64,000 bases of DNA from assembly GCF_003382565.3 (NCBI RefSeq), contig NZ_CP086253.1, positions 2,294,001 to 2,358,000 of the forward strand, written 5' to 3'. The notes beneath the pieces are model-generated. The model was not told where the DNA came from. It did not search any database and saw only the letters and a list, made by a program, of their open reading frames with translations. Both the position numbers and the translations under genes were made by a program. This DNA comes from Pectobacterium aquaticum (GTDB taxonomy: Bacteria; Pseudomonadota; Gammaproteobacteria; Enterobacterales; Enterobacteriaceae). Of this stretch, positions 14,834 through 22,946 are shown piece after piece; positions within the stretch are counted from its first letter, which is position 1; each line of letters starts with the position of its first letter.

Positions 14834-14863
14834 GCCGCCAGTGAGTGCGATCTCACTGGCGGC
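14834..14863 (-). terminator. Strong terminator after cybC
   Basis: GCCGCCAGTGAG (14834-14845) pairs perfectly with CTCACTGGCGGC (14852-14863). The minus-strand transcript then reads a U-run. It separates cybC from the acetyltransferase gene. Confidence 0.92.
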
Positions 14864-14884
14864 TTATGGTAAACGAAAAGCGGC

Positions 14885-15280
14885 TTAGCCTCTCAATTTA
14901 CTGTGATATTCGCCTTTCAGGGTATTGATTTCAGCTAACATCGCTTTGGCTTCGCTCAGTTTACCGGCATCCGCCAGAGCCTGTGCGCTGTCCACTTTTT
15001 GCAGAATTTTATCCAGACCTTCCACATAGGCTTTTCTGTCTGGGCCATCGGCAGGCTGTTTGGCGAAATCAGGCGGCACCTGCGTTTTAGCGTGCTCAAC
15101 GTGCTCACGGAATGTGCTCAGCGCGGTTTTCAGCGCGGCGGCATCATCCGCTTTAGTGGCGGCGGTATAACTTTTCTGCATACCACGCATATCTTCCGAC
15201 GTGGTGGCGTTTGCCAAAACAGGGGTCAGCAAACTACCGGCCAACAGCACAGAAAAACAGATCTTGGTCATTTTATTCAT
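14885..15280 (-). CDS. cybC: Soluble cytochrome b562
   Basis: The 131-residue precursor has a Sec signal peptide ending LANA near residue 24. The mature part is a four-helix bundle of about 107 residues, close to E. coli cytochrome b562 (106). Likely haem ligands are a Met in the N-terminal EDMRGM segment and the His in EYHSKLR at the C terminus, matching the family's Met7/His102 pair. The start at 15280 follows GCGAGAG and gives a standard signal peptide; the longer frame to 15304 does not. It acts as a periplasmic electron carrier of unknown partner. Confidence 0.88.
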   Translation of the reverse strand: MNKMTKICFSVLLAGSLLTPVLANATTSEDMRGMQKSYTAATKADDAAALKTALSTFREHVEHAKTQVPPDFAKQPADGPDRKAYVEGLDKILQKVDSAQALADAGKLSEAKAMLAEINTLKGEYHSKLRG

Positions 15281-15625
15281 CTTGAACTCTCGCTTGTGTT
15301 CCACAGCACGACATACTCAGAGAATCTGACCACCATAAATCGGCCAGCCCAATATTGCTCTTGTTATATTGCGTCCTACGCCATCACATACATCACGCAG
15401 CAATGACTAGGTTAATTCTATGGTTATTATCGCCAAGATGTTAAATTATTTTTAATTTGTCCTGCGTTTGCCGCCTTCCTGAAACTCGAATTATTCAGGG
15501 TATATCTCAGCCTGTCAGTGTGATTGTGTTATGGGCATAGCATTGCCGCTCGCCCTGCTTTCTTGTAACCTCCCTTGCTACAAGCCTAATCCTGAACACA
15601 AAAATCTGAAACTACTGGACGTTAC
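15281..15625. other. Intergenic region between cybC and the VF530-family gene
   Basis: The 345-bp stretch separates divergent genes and should hold both promoters. I see no open frame of note, repeat or strong hairpin in it. Confidence 0.6.
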
Positions 15626-15913
15626 ATGACAGCTCATACTTCTAAAGATCCTTTGCATGGTGTAACACTTGAAATGCAAGTCAATGCGCTGGTTGCCCGT
15701 TTTGGCTGGGTTGAGTTGGGTAAACGGATCAACATCAATTGCTTTAAAAGCGATCCGAGCGTCAAATCCAGTTTAAAGTTTCTGCGTCGGACCCCTTGGG
15801 CGCGTGCTGAAGTTGAAGCACTGTACCTTGATTCTCTGGACGGTTCCGCTCTCGTAAAACCAGATGATAGTGCTGTTGATCCTTGGGCTAATAGTCGCAG
15901 AAATAAGAGCTAA
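15626..15913 (+). CDS. VF530/DUF2132 family protein
   Basis: The 95-residue protein carries the VF530 pattern: DPLHGVTLE, ALVARFGWVELGKRI, INCFKSDPSVKSSLKFLRRT and PWARAEVEALYL. This small helical family is thought to bind DNA, from structural resemblance, but the role is not established. The C-terminal 25 residues are a variable tail. It is followed after five bases by the lipoprotein gene, so the two probably form an operon. Confidence 0.9.
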   Translation: MTAHTSKDPLHGVTLEMQVNALVARFGWVELGKRININCFKSDPSVKSSLKFLRRTPWARAEVEALYLDSLDGSALVKPDDSAVDPWANSRRNKS

Positions 15914-15918
15914 TCAAC

Positions 15919-17211
15919 GTGAAAAAGCCAGTCGTACTTATTGCCGCTGCGCTTCTACTTGTCAGTTGCGCGTCTAAACCACCGAGTTCGCTTGTCACCC
16001 CCCTTCCTTCTGTCCAACAGTCGCTGCCGGCGAAATCTCAGCAGAATAAGGAACCCATGCGCGGTGTGTGGCTGGCGACCGTCTCCCGCTTGGATTGGCC
16101 ACCGGTGGGATCCGTCAATGCCAGCAGCCCTGCTATCCGCATAACTCAGCAGCAGGATGCGCTGAAAGGGAAGCTGGATAAATTAAAAAACCTCGGTATC
16201 AATACCGTATTTTTTCAGGTTAAACCTGATGGTACCGCGCTCTGGCGTTCTAAAATATTGCCTTGGTCAGATATGCTAACGGGCAATATTGGTCAGGAAC
16301 CGGGCTACGACCCACTCCAGTTCATGTTGGATGAGGCGCACAAACGCGGTATGAAAGTTCATGCCTGGTTTAATCCCTATCGCGTCTCCGTTAACACTAA
16401 GTCGTCAACGGTGACAGAGCTAAATCGCACCTTGTCGCAAAATCCTGCCAGCGTATTTGTGTTGCATCGTGACTGGATCCGCACGGCCGGCGATCGCTTT
16501 GTGCTCGACCCAGGTATCCCAGAAGCGCGAAGTTGGATCACCAGTATCGTGGCCGAAGTCGTGGCGCGTTATCCTATTGACGGTGTGCAGTTCGATGATT
16601 ACTTCTATGCTGAATCATCCGGTTCGATACTTAACGATGGCGAGACCTTTAAAAGATATGGTCAGGGATTTCGCTCAAAGGCAGACTGGCGGCGATACAA
16701 TACACAGCAGTTGATTGAGCAGGTGTCGCACACTATCAAGCAGTTGAAACCCGAGGTTGAATTTGGCGTCAGCCCTGCAGGCGTATGGCGCAACCGATCA
16801 CACGATGCAGCAGGCTCAGACACGCGAGGCGCGGCGGCTTACGATGAAGCTTATGCCGATACTCGCCTGTGGGTGCAGAAAGGGTTGCTGGATTACATTG
16901 CCCCACAGATCTACTGGCCTTTTTCACGTGATGCAGCGCGTTATGATGTCTTGGCAAAATGGTGGGCGGATGTGGTGAAGCCCACAAACACACGCCTCTA
17001 TATTGGCGTTGCGCTGTATAAAGTGGGTGAACCCTCAAAGAATGAACCTGACTGGACAATAAATGGCGGCGTGCCGGAGCTGAAAAAGCAGCTCGATTTG
17101 AACGAGTCTATGCCGCAAATCAACGGGACGATTCTGTTCAGAGAGAACTATCTCAATCAACCACAGACCCAGGAAGCGGTTAATTATCTCAGAAATCGCT
17201 GGGGCAGTTAG
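15919..17211 (+). CDS. digH: DigH/YddW-like glycosyl hydrolase lipoprotein
   Basis: The 430-residue protein begins at GTG 15919. A lipobox LVSC sets the lipidated Cys at residue 17. The body is a GHL10/DUF187 TIM barrel (about 45-380) with RGVWLATV, FFQVKPDGTALW, HAWFNPYR, GVQFDDYFY and FGVSPAGVWRN. DigH cleaves glycan strands stripped of peptides at the division septum in E. coli; the same outer-membrane role is likely. The acidic residues of QFDDYFY are the probable catalytic region. Length matches YddW (about 439). A strong terminator follows. Confidence 0.88.
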   Translation: MKKPVVLIAAALLLVSCASKPPSSLVTPLPSVQQSLPAKSQQNKEPMRGVWLATVSRLDWPPVGSVNASSPAIRITQQQDALKGKLDKLKNLGINTVFFQVKPDGTALWRSKILPWSDMLTGNIGQEPGYDPLQFMLDEAHKRGMKVHAWFNPYRVSVNTKSSTVTELNRTLSQNPASVFVLHRDWIRTAGDRFVLDPGIPEARSWITSIVAEVVARYPIDGVQFDDYFYAESSGSILNDGETFKRYGQGFRSKADWRRYNTQQLIEQVSHTIKQLKPEVEFGVSPAGVWRNRSHDAAGSDTRGAAAYDEAYADTRLWVQKGLLDYIAPQIYWPFSRDAARYDVLAKWWADVVKPTNTRLYIGVALYKVGEPSKNEPDWTINGGVPELKKQLDLNESMPQINGTILFRENYLNQPQTQEAVNYLRNRWGS

Positions 17212-17223
17212 CGCTATACGAAA

Positions 17224-17270
17224 GAAAGCCCGCATAAAGCCTGATAACAGACTTAGCGGGCTTTCTTTTT
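17224..17270 (+). terminator. Terminator after digH
   Basis: GAAAGCCCGC (17224-17233) pairs with GCGGGCTTTC (17256-17265), followed by TTTTT. The A-rich left flank means it may also stop the convergent small gene. Confidence 0.88.
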
Positions 17271-17275
17271 AATAC

Positions 17276-17503
17276 TTAAATTTCAAAAACCTTACCGCCT
17301 ACTGGCACGCCTTGCCCGCTCTTATAATTGCCCCGAACAACGTCTTCGGGGCGAAGATTATTAAATTGTGCATAGTTTGCGACGGCATCGTCCGTAAAAC
17401 GCCCTGATTCGTCGTGGCTGACATGCGCGCTGCTCTGCTTACGGTAGTAAGTGATGGTAATGGTTTTGGGATTACTCATCTGTTGAGTCATATAAGTAGC
17501 CAT
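17276..17503 (-). CDS. Small hypothetical protein
   Basis: The protein has 75 residues from the ATG at 17503, preceded by a strong GGAGG four bases upstream; the frame extends to 17560 without a binding site. It is hydrophilic, has no signal or membrane helix, and ends GQGVPVGGKVFEI. I do not recognise the family. It is monocistronic, convergent with digH and followed by the shared terminator. Confidence 0.75.
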   Translation of the reverse strand: MATYMTQQMSNPKTITITYYRKQSSAHVSHDESGRFTDDAVANYAQFNNLRPEDVVRGNYKSGQGVPVGGKVFEI

Positions 17504-18005
17504 TTTTCCTCCGTCTATGATTGTGAATATCGATAAATGCCACTCGGTCTGCTGTGGCATGGTCGATAATAGAACTCGACATCGGCTGTCACCAGTGATG
17601 GTATGGCATACTGCTTTTTGCCTGTGCCGTGCAAAAAATCAATCAATATTTTGATAAATAAATAATTTATTCGCTCTATATGAATAAAAAGCAGCTTTGA
17701 CATAGGGCGTTTGACGGGAATTTCTCGTGTGGTTATCTGTCTTTCTATTTAATTTTCCCCAGTGTTAGGAAAGATTTTTTGCTTATTTAATAAGCATGTA
17801 AGATTGTTGTGGCATCATGATTAACAATCAATCACTCAAACAATTGATTTATATATGAAAAAATAAAAGTTTCTAAACGAAATAAATCATTGAGTCGGTG
17901 ACTGAAAAACCCTATATTGGCCGCGTTTTTCTTATAGCAGTTACATGTTTAATTCATTTATTCAACTGTGGTTGCCTGCGAGCACACGGTTGTAGGAGAG
18001 ATATG
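17504..18005. other. AT-rich intergenic region upstream of dat
   Basis: About 500 bp without a supported gene. It should hold the promoters of the small hypothetical gene and of dat-ddc. A short inverted repeat GCTTATTTAATAAGC occurs near 17780. Minor reading frames here lack ribosome sites. Confidence 0.6.
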
Positions 18006-19388
18006 ATGACGGATAAAGTCCGTATTGACAGTTTAGGTGCGAATTCATTAAACGGAAACAATGAAACCTATTTGGCAAGGCAAGCTGAATTTGAATCGAA
18101 CGTGAGGAGTTATCCACGCAAATTGCCTCTAGCAATTGCGAAAGCTGAAGGCGTGTGGATTACCGATGTTGAGAATAATCAATATCTTGATTGTCTGGCA
18201 GGGGCGGGAACGCTGGCGCTTGGACATAACCATCCTGACGTGCTGCAAAGCATCCAACGTGTCATTACTAGCGGCTTGCCGTTACATACCCTTGATCTGA
18301 CAACGCCGTTGAAAGATCAGTTCTCCGAGTATCTGCTTTCCTTACTGCCTGGTCAGGGCAAAGAGTACTGCCTCCAGTTCACGGGCCCTTCTGGCGCCGA
18401 TGCTGTTGAAGCTGCGCTGAAACTGGCAAAAAAATACACCGGTCGTGCTGGTGTGATCAGCTTCTCTGGTGGCTACCACGGCATGACGCATGGTGCGCTG
18501 TCGGTAACGGGTAACCTGTCACCGAAAGAAGCGGTCGACGGTATGATGCCTGAAGTCCAGTTTATGCCTTACCCGCATCAGTACCGCTGCCCGCTGGGCA
18601 TTGGCGGTGAAGCTGGCGTTAAAGCATTGACCTACTACTTTGAAAACCTGATCAACGACGTTGAGAGTGGCGTACGCAAACCCGCGGCAGTCATTCTGGA
18701 AGCGGTTCAGGGTGAAGGCGGCGTTAACCCAGCACCTGTTGAGTGGTTGCAACGCATCCGTAAAGTCACGCAGGAACACGGCATTCTGTTGATCATCGAC
18801 GAAGTTCAGGCGGGTTTTGCACGTACAGGTAAATTCTTCGCCTTTGAACACGCTGGTATTGAGCCAGATATTATCGTGATGTCTAAAGCAGTGGGTGGTG
18901 GCTTGCCATTAGCTGTTCTGGGTATCAAAAAGCAGTTCGATGCCTGGGCTCCGGGTCACCATACCGGTACTTTCCGTGGTAACCAACTGGCGATGGCAAC
19001 CGGCCTGACGACGCTGAAGCACCTCAAAGACAATCAGGTTGCAAACAAAGTCGCTGAGCAAGGCGAATGGCTAAAAGCCAAGCTGGCTGAGCTACAAAAA
19101 CGCTATCCGGTGATCGGCCACATTCGCGGTCTGGGATTAATGATCGGGATTGAGATTGTTAAACCTAATGAAGCGCAGGATCACATGGGTTGCTACCCGG
19201 CTGACGGCGAGCTATCGGCCCTGTTGCAGAAAAAATGCTTTGAAACGGGTCTGATTCTGGAGCGCGGTGGCCGTCATGGTTGCGTTCTGCGTCTGCTGCC
19301 TTCCCTGCTGATCAGCAATGCTGAATTGGAAATCTTCCTGGATAAATTTGAAAACGCCCTGCTGTCTGCTGGCGTGAAGCCAGTCTGA
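18006..19388 (+). CDS. dat: Diaminobutyrate--2-oxoglutarate aminotransferase
   Basis: The protein has about 460 residues. It converts L-aspartate-4-semialdehyde plus glutamate to L-2,4-diaminobutyrate, the first step to 1,3-diaminopropane. This is a class III PLP aminotransferase: VWITDVENNQYLDCLAGAGT at the N terminus, GPSGADAVEAALKLA, IIDEVQAGFARTGKFFAFEH and the PLP lysine in VMSKAVGGGLPLAV. The ATG at 18006 is preferred because GGAG lies seven bases upstream; the longer frame from 17898 lacks conservation. The stop is ten bases before the preferred ddc start, indicating an operon. Confidence 0.92.
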   Translation: MTDKVRIDSLGANSLNGNNETYLARQAEFESNVRSYPRKLPLAIAKAEGVWITDVENNQYLDCLAGAGTLALGHNHPDVLQSIQRVITSGLPLHTLDLTTPLKDQFSEYLLSLLPGQGKEYCLQFTGPSGADAVEAALKLAKKYTGRAGVISFSGGYHGMTHGALSVTGNLSPKEAVDGMMPEVQFMPYPHQYRCPLGIGGEAGVKALTYYFENLINDVESGVRKPAAVILEAVQGEGGVNPAPVEWLQRIRKVTQEHGILLIIDEVQAGFARTGKFFAFEHAGIEPDIIVMSKAVGGGLPLAVLGIKKQFDAWAPGHHTGTFRGNQLAMATGLTTLKHLKDNQVANKVAEQGEWLKAKLAELQKRYPVIGHIRGLGLMIGIEIVKPNEAQDHMGCYPADGELSALLQKKCFETGLILERGGRHGCVLRLLPSLLISNAELEIFLDKFENALLSAGVKPV

Positions 19389-19397
19389 GTGGAGCGA

Positions 19398-20909
19398 ATG
19401 ACCACGATGTCCCAATTAGTGGAAACAGAAGCAGTGGAAACAAAAATTAACCCGATTCTGGCCTCTTCTGCACAGAGTATCGAAGCCTATCAGGAAGCGA
19501 TTACGCAGAGTAGTCAAGCCGTCATGCAGTGGCTGCAACAGCCTGAGATGTATCAGGGGAAAACCGTTGCTGAACTGCGTGAGCGCATCACGCTGGATTT
19601 TAATCCGCAGGGTCTGGGTAACCAGATCGCTATTGATCGTGCAATTGAGTACTTTTTGAAAGACAGCCTGTCGGTGCATCACCCACAGTGCGTCGCTCAC
19701 CTGCACTGCCCGAGTTTGGTGGTCAGTCAGGCGGCGGAAGTCTTGATTAACGCCACGAACCAGAGCATGGACTCCTGGGATCAAAGCCCGTCAGCCACCA
19801 TCATCGAGATGAAGCTGATTGAGTGGCTGCGTACTCAGGTTGGCTATCAGTCTGGTGACGCTGGCGTGTTCACCAGTGGTGGCACCCAGAGTAACCTGAT
19901 GGGGTTGATGCTGGCGCGTGATGCCTTCTTTGCCCGTCAGGGACATTCGATCCAGCAAGATGGATTGGTTGGTAACCTGAAGAAAATTAAAGTGTTCTGT
20001 TCTGAAAATGCCCATTTCTCGGTGCAAAAGAACATGGCTTTGCTGGGTCTGGGTTATCAATGCGTTACGCTGGTGAAAACCGATCGCTTCGCGCGGATGG
20101 ATCTGAACGATTTAGCGGAGAAAGTGGCGCTGGCCAAGGCTAACGGCGAGCAGATTCTGGCGATTGTGGCGACGGCAGGTACTACTGATGCCGGTGCGAT
20201 CGATCCTCTGCGGGCGATTGCAACACTGGCGGCAGAACACCAGATTTGGGTACACGTTGATGCAGCCTGGGGCGGCGCACTGCTGCTGTCAGAGAAGTAT
20301 CGCGATTATCTGGACGGCATTGAGTTGGTGGATTCCATCACGTTGGATTTCCACAAACAATTCTTCCAGACCATCAGCTGCGGCGCTTTCTTGCTGAAAG
20401 AAGCTCGCCACTATGAACTGATGCGCTATCAAGCGGCTTACCTGAACTCTGAGTTCGATGAAGCACAGGGCGTCCCTAATCTGGTGTCGAAATCATTGCA
20501 GACGACGCGTCGTTTTGATGCGCTGAAGCTGTGGATGGGTCTGGAAGCATTAGGCCAACAGCAGTATGCGGCGATCATCGATCACGGTGTTACGCTGGCG
20601 CAGCAGGTTGCGCAGTATGTGGATGGGCATGCTTCACTGGAATTGGTGATGCAGCCACAACTGGCAAGCGTACTGTTCCGTTTCCGTCCGCAACAGCTGG
20701 CGACAGCGGATGATGCGACTATCGCTTTGCTGAACCAACGCATTGGCGATGCACTGCTGGAATCAGGTCGTGCCAACGTAGGCGTCACCGAGTTTAACGG
20801 TGTGACCTGCCTGAAACTGACGTTGCTGAACCCAACTGTCAACCTGGACGATGTCAAAGTCCTGCTGGATCTGGTTGAAAGCACGGCACAGCCTCTGCTG
20901 ACCGCGTAA
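19398..20909 (+). CDS. ddc: L-2,4-diaminobutyrate decarboxylase
   Basis: The roughly 503-residue PLP enzyme decarboxylates 2,4-diaminobutyrate to 1,3-diaminopropane, working with dat just upstream. It is a group II decarboxylase: HPQCVAHLHCPSLVVSQAAE, FTSGGTQSNLMGLMLAR, VHVDAAWGGALLLS and the PLP lysine in LDFHKQFFQ. ATGs at 19398 and 19407 and a GTG at 19389 compete; GGAG at 19391-19394 favours 19398 or 19407. A terminator follows. The pair could feed polyamine pools or a secondary metabolite; no siderophore genes adjoin it. Confidence 0.93.
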   Translation: MTTMSQLVETEAVETKINPILASSAQSIEAYQEAITQSSQAVMQWLQQPEMYQGKTVAELRERITLDFNPQGLGNQIAIDRAIEYFLKDSLSVHHPQCVAHLHCPSLVVSQAAEVLINATNQSMDSWDQSPSATIIEMKLIEWLRTQVGYQSGDAGVFTSGGTQSNLMGLMLARDAFFARQGHSIQQDGLVGNLKKIKVFCSENAHFSVQKNMALLGLGYQCVTLVKTDRFARMDLNDLAEKVALAKANGEQILAIVATAGTTDAGAIDPLRAIATLAAEHQIWVHVDAAWGGALLLSEKYRDYLDGIELVDSITLDFHKQFFQTISCGAFLLKEARHYELMRYQAAYLNSEFDEAQGVPNLVSKSLQTTRRFDALKLWMGLEALGQQQYAAIIDHGVTLAQQVAQYVDGHASLELVMQPQLASVLFRFRPQQLATADDATIALLNQRIGDALLESGRANVGVTEFNGVTCLKLTLLNPTVNLDDVKVLLDLVESTAQPLLTA

Positions 20910-20932
20910 TCCCCCTGCTTTACCGCATGGTG

Positions 20933-20968
20933 AAAAGCCGATAACACTTAACAGGTTATCGGCTTTTT
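20933..20968 (+). terminator. Terminator after ddc
   Basis: AAGCCGATAAC (20935-20945) pairs with GTTATCGGCTT (20955-20965) followed by TTT. Confidence 0.9.
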
Positions 20969-21033
20969 CCGTTCTACACTGCCCCTTGGAAAGTCTCAGA
21001 GTAGGCAAATTAATCTGTCAGGATGCGGGCGAA

Positions 21034-21264
21034 TTAATACGAATATCCCGGCTTTTTCGGCAATGTATCCAACTGAGGTTTGATGAACGGGTCGTAAACG
21101 TCATCTTTCCAGCGCTCCGGCTGGATTTCGTTTAACGCGACAGAAAGCGATTCGTCGGAAGAACCGAAATGCTTCTTCAGGACCGCAGCAAGATCTTCCG
21201 CGACGGTTTTCTTCTCTTCTTCAGACAGATTTCTTGGGAAGTGTTTGACATCGATATGGGGCAT
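21034..21264 (-). CDS. pptA: Tautomerase PptA-like
   Basis: The 76-residue protein begins Met-Pro-His-Ile-Asp; the Pro exposed after Met removal is the catalytic base of 4-oxalocrotonate tautomerases. It aligns with E. coli PptA through HFPRNL, the IQPERW segment and the terminal KKPGYS. The start at 21264 (AAGGA upstream) is required to give the N-terminal Pro; the frame to 21297 would bury it. The physiological substrate is unknown. Confidence 0.9.
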   Translation of the reverse strand: MPHIDVKHFPRNLSEEEKKTVAEDLAAVLKKHFGSSDESLSVALNEIQPERWKDDVYDPFIKPQLDTLPKKPGYSY

Positions 21265-21518
21265 GGAATGGTCCTTTTCAGTGATGAAACAGCACATTGG
21301 TTAATTAAGATAGCTAGTTAGTCACTTTTCGACAACTGGGCATTCTTCGGCATTCGCCTCTCGTTCTGAGGGGCGATTATTCCTGAACCACATCGTTGAA
21401 ACCCGAGTAACGCTTGACCCATGGTGAATTGCACGGCTAAATGATGGCATGCCTTTCATTATTTATATTGGTATCAGGCACAAGCAAAATATGAAAACGG
21501 TCAGGGAGAAATAAGAGC

Positions 21519-22268
21519 ATGATTATTTTTGTTACCGGTGCAACGGCTGGGTTTGGTGAGTCAATTACGCGTAAATTTATTAGTGCGGGCCATAAAGTGA
21601 TCGCGACGGGTCGCCGTCAGGAACGGCTGGATGCGCTGAAGGCAGAACTGGGTGATGCGCTGTATCCGTTAAAACTGGATGTACGCGACCGTCAGGCGAT
21701 TGAACAAGCAGTTGCCTCCCTGCCAGCCGAATGGCAGACAATTGATGTGCTGGTGAACAATGCTGGACTGGCGCTGGGTCTGGAACCTGCGCATAAAGCA
21801 TCGGTAGATGATTGGGAAAACATGATCGATACCAACAACAAAGGGCTGGTGTTCATGACGCGCGCGCTGCTGCCAGCCATGGTGGAGCGTAATATCGGGC
21901 ACGTTATCAACATCGGTTCTACTGCAGGAAACTGGCCATATGCAGGCGGTAACGTGTACGGTGCCAGTAAAGCGTTCGTACAGCAGTTTAGTCTTGGGTT
22001 GCGTGCCGATCTGTCTGGCACCCAAATCCGTGTAACAAATATTGAGCCGGGTCTGGTCGGTGGAACCGAGTTCTCGGCCGTACGTTTTAAAGGGAACGAC
22101 GATAAAGTCAGTAAAACCTATGACAACACGACGCCGCTGACCGCCGAAGATGTGTCTGAAGCCGTTTTCTGGGTGGCCACCCTGCCAGCACACGTCAATA
22201 TCAATACGTTGGAAATGATGCCGGTCAGCCAGTCTTTTGCTGGGCTAAGCATACACCGCGAAGGCTGA
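21519..22268 (+). CDS. ydfG: NADP-dependent 3-hydroxy acid/malonic semialdehyde dehydrogenase YdfG
   Basis: The 249-residue short-chain dehydrogenase has the nucleotide motif TGATAGFGES at residues 6-15, NNAGLALG, the catalytic Ser in NIGSTAG, and Tyr/Lys in YGASKAF. The YdfG-specific C terminus MPVSQSFAGLSIHR is present. In E. coli it oxidises L-allo-threonine and serine-type hydroxy acids and reduces malonic semialdehyde. E. coli ydfG lies close to dif, consistent with this being the terminus. The gene is followed by a terminator. Confidence 0.95.
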   Translation: MIIFVTGATAGFGESITRKFISAGHKVIATGRRQERLDALKAELGDALYPLKLDVRDRQAIEQAVASLPAEWQTIDVLVNNAGLALGLEPAHKASVDDWENMIDTNNKGLVFMTRALLPAMVERNIGHVINIGSTAGNWPYAGGNVYGASKAFVQQFSLGLRADLSGTQIRVTNIEPGLVGGTEFSAVRFKGNDDKVSKTYDNTTPLTAEDVSEAVFWVATLPAHVNINTLEMMPVSQSFAGLSIHREG

Positions 22269-22289
22269 TAACCACCAAGAACGTGCATT

Positions 22290-22325
22290 AAGGGCATGAA
22301 TGAATGCTGTTTCATGCCCTTTTCT
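22290..22325 (+). terminator. Terminator after ydfG
   Basis: AGGGCATGAA (22291-22300) pairs with TTCATGCCCT (22311-22320), followed by TTTCTTTT. Confidence 0.88.
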
Positions 22326-22345
22326 TTTGTCAGCGACGCCTTCAG

Positions 22346-22370
22346 TGCGGTGCGGTGCGGTGCGGTGCGG
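22346..22370 (+). repeat. Pentanucleotide repeat (TGCGG)5
   Basis: Five uninterrupted copies of TGCGG lie in the gap between ydfG and ynfB. The tract is not inside a gene, so it is not a classic phase-variable reading frame. Confidence 0.95.
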
Positions 22371-22549
22371 TTATAGTGCCGTTGAAGCGAAGGATGTATA
22401 CTTCTTGTTATAGGTAACCTTCCTTTTGCACAACGCGTGGAGGTTACAGGGAACGGCGGTCGCCTTTATGTTGTCTATTGCTTGCCGTGCGCGTTATCGT
22501 TTTGCGGCACCGGCGTTTGTTTTTATCATTCGTTCTGTCAAGGTGAAAC

Positions 22550-22900
22550 ATGAACCACTACTCTTTTTCTTCTCTGATTCGGGCTCTCATCCCGCTTTCT
22601 TTGGTAATCGTTTCCGCTGCCTGGCAGCCTGCTGCACTGGCAGAGACGCGGCATATCATTGTCGATTCAGGCGACAGCGCGTTGTCAAAAGAGGCGGCGC
22701 GTCAAAGCAAAGAGCAATGGGATTCAACCCGCTCATTACGTAATAAAGTCAATAACCGCGTTGAGAAAGAATTCGATAAAACTGAGAAAGCGATTGATGG
22801 GCGTGAAAAATGCAACGCCAGCTACAACGTCAATGCTTACTGGGAAAATACCACCGATCGCTGTCTCGATCGTCGTACTGGCCGCCCCGTTACCCCCTGA
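22550..22900 (+). CDS. ynfB: DUF1283 periplasmic protein YnfB
   Basis: The 116-residue precursor has a Sec signal peptide ending AALA near residue 31. The mature part follows YnfB: ESGDSA-like VDSGDSALSKEAA, KEQWDSTRSLRNKVN, CNASYNVNAYWE and terminal CLDRRTGRPVTP. Two Cys could form a disulphide. Function is unknown. Conserved order with bioD2-mlc supports the assignment. Confidence 0.93.
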   Translation: MNHYSFSSLIRALIPLSLVIVSAAWQPAALAETRHIIVDSGDSALSKEAARQSKEQWDSTRSLRNKVNNRVEKEFDKTEKAIDGREKCNASYNVNAYWENTTDRCLDRRTGRPVTP

Positions 22901-22907
22901 TTTTTTA

Positions 22908-22942
22908 CCCACGCCTTCTGGCGTGGGGTTCCCTTTTCTTTT
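22908..22942 (+). terminator. Terminator after ynfB
   Basis: CCCACGCC (22908-22915) pairs with GGCGTGGG (22920-22927) around TTCT, followed by GTTCCC and a T-rich run. Confidence 0.7.
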
Positions 22943-22946
22943 TCCG

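Noticed and set aside
15281..15625. Possible small RNA or riboswitch between cybC and the VF530-family gene
   Set aside because: I could not find a stable structured element or a terminator that would support one.
17515..17703. Minus-strand frame of about 62 codons upstream of the small hypothetical gene
   Set aside because: No ribosome site, AT-driven composition and no recognisable protein pattern.
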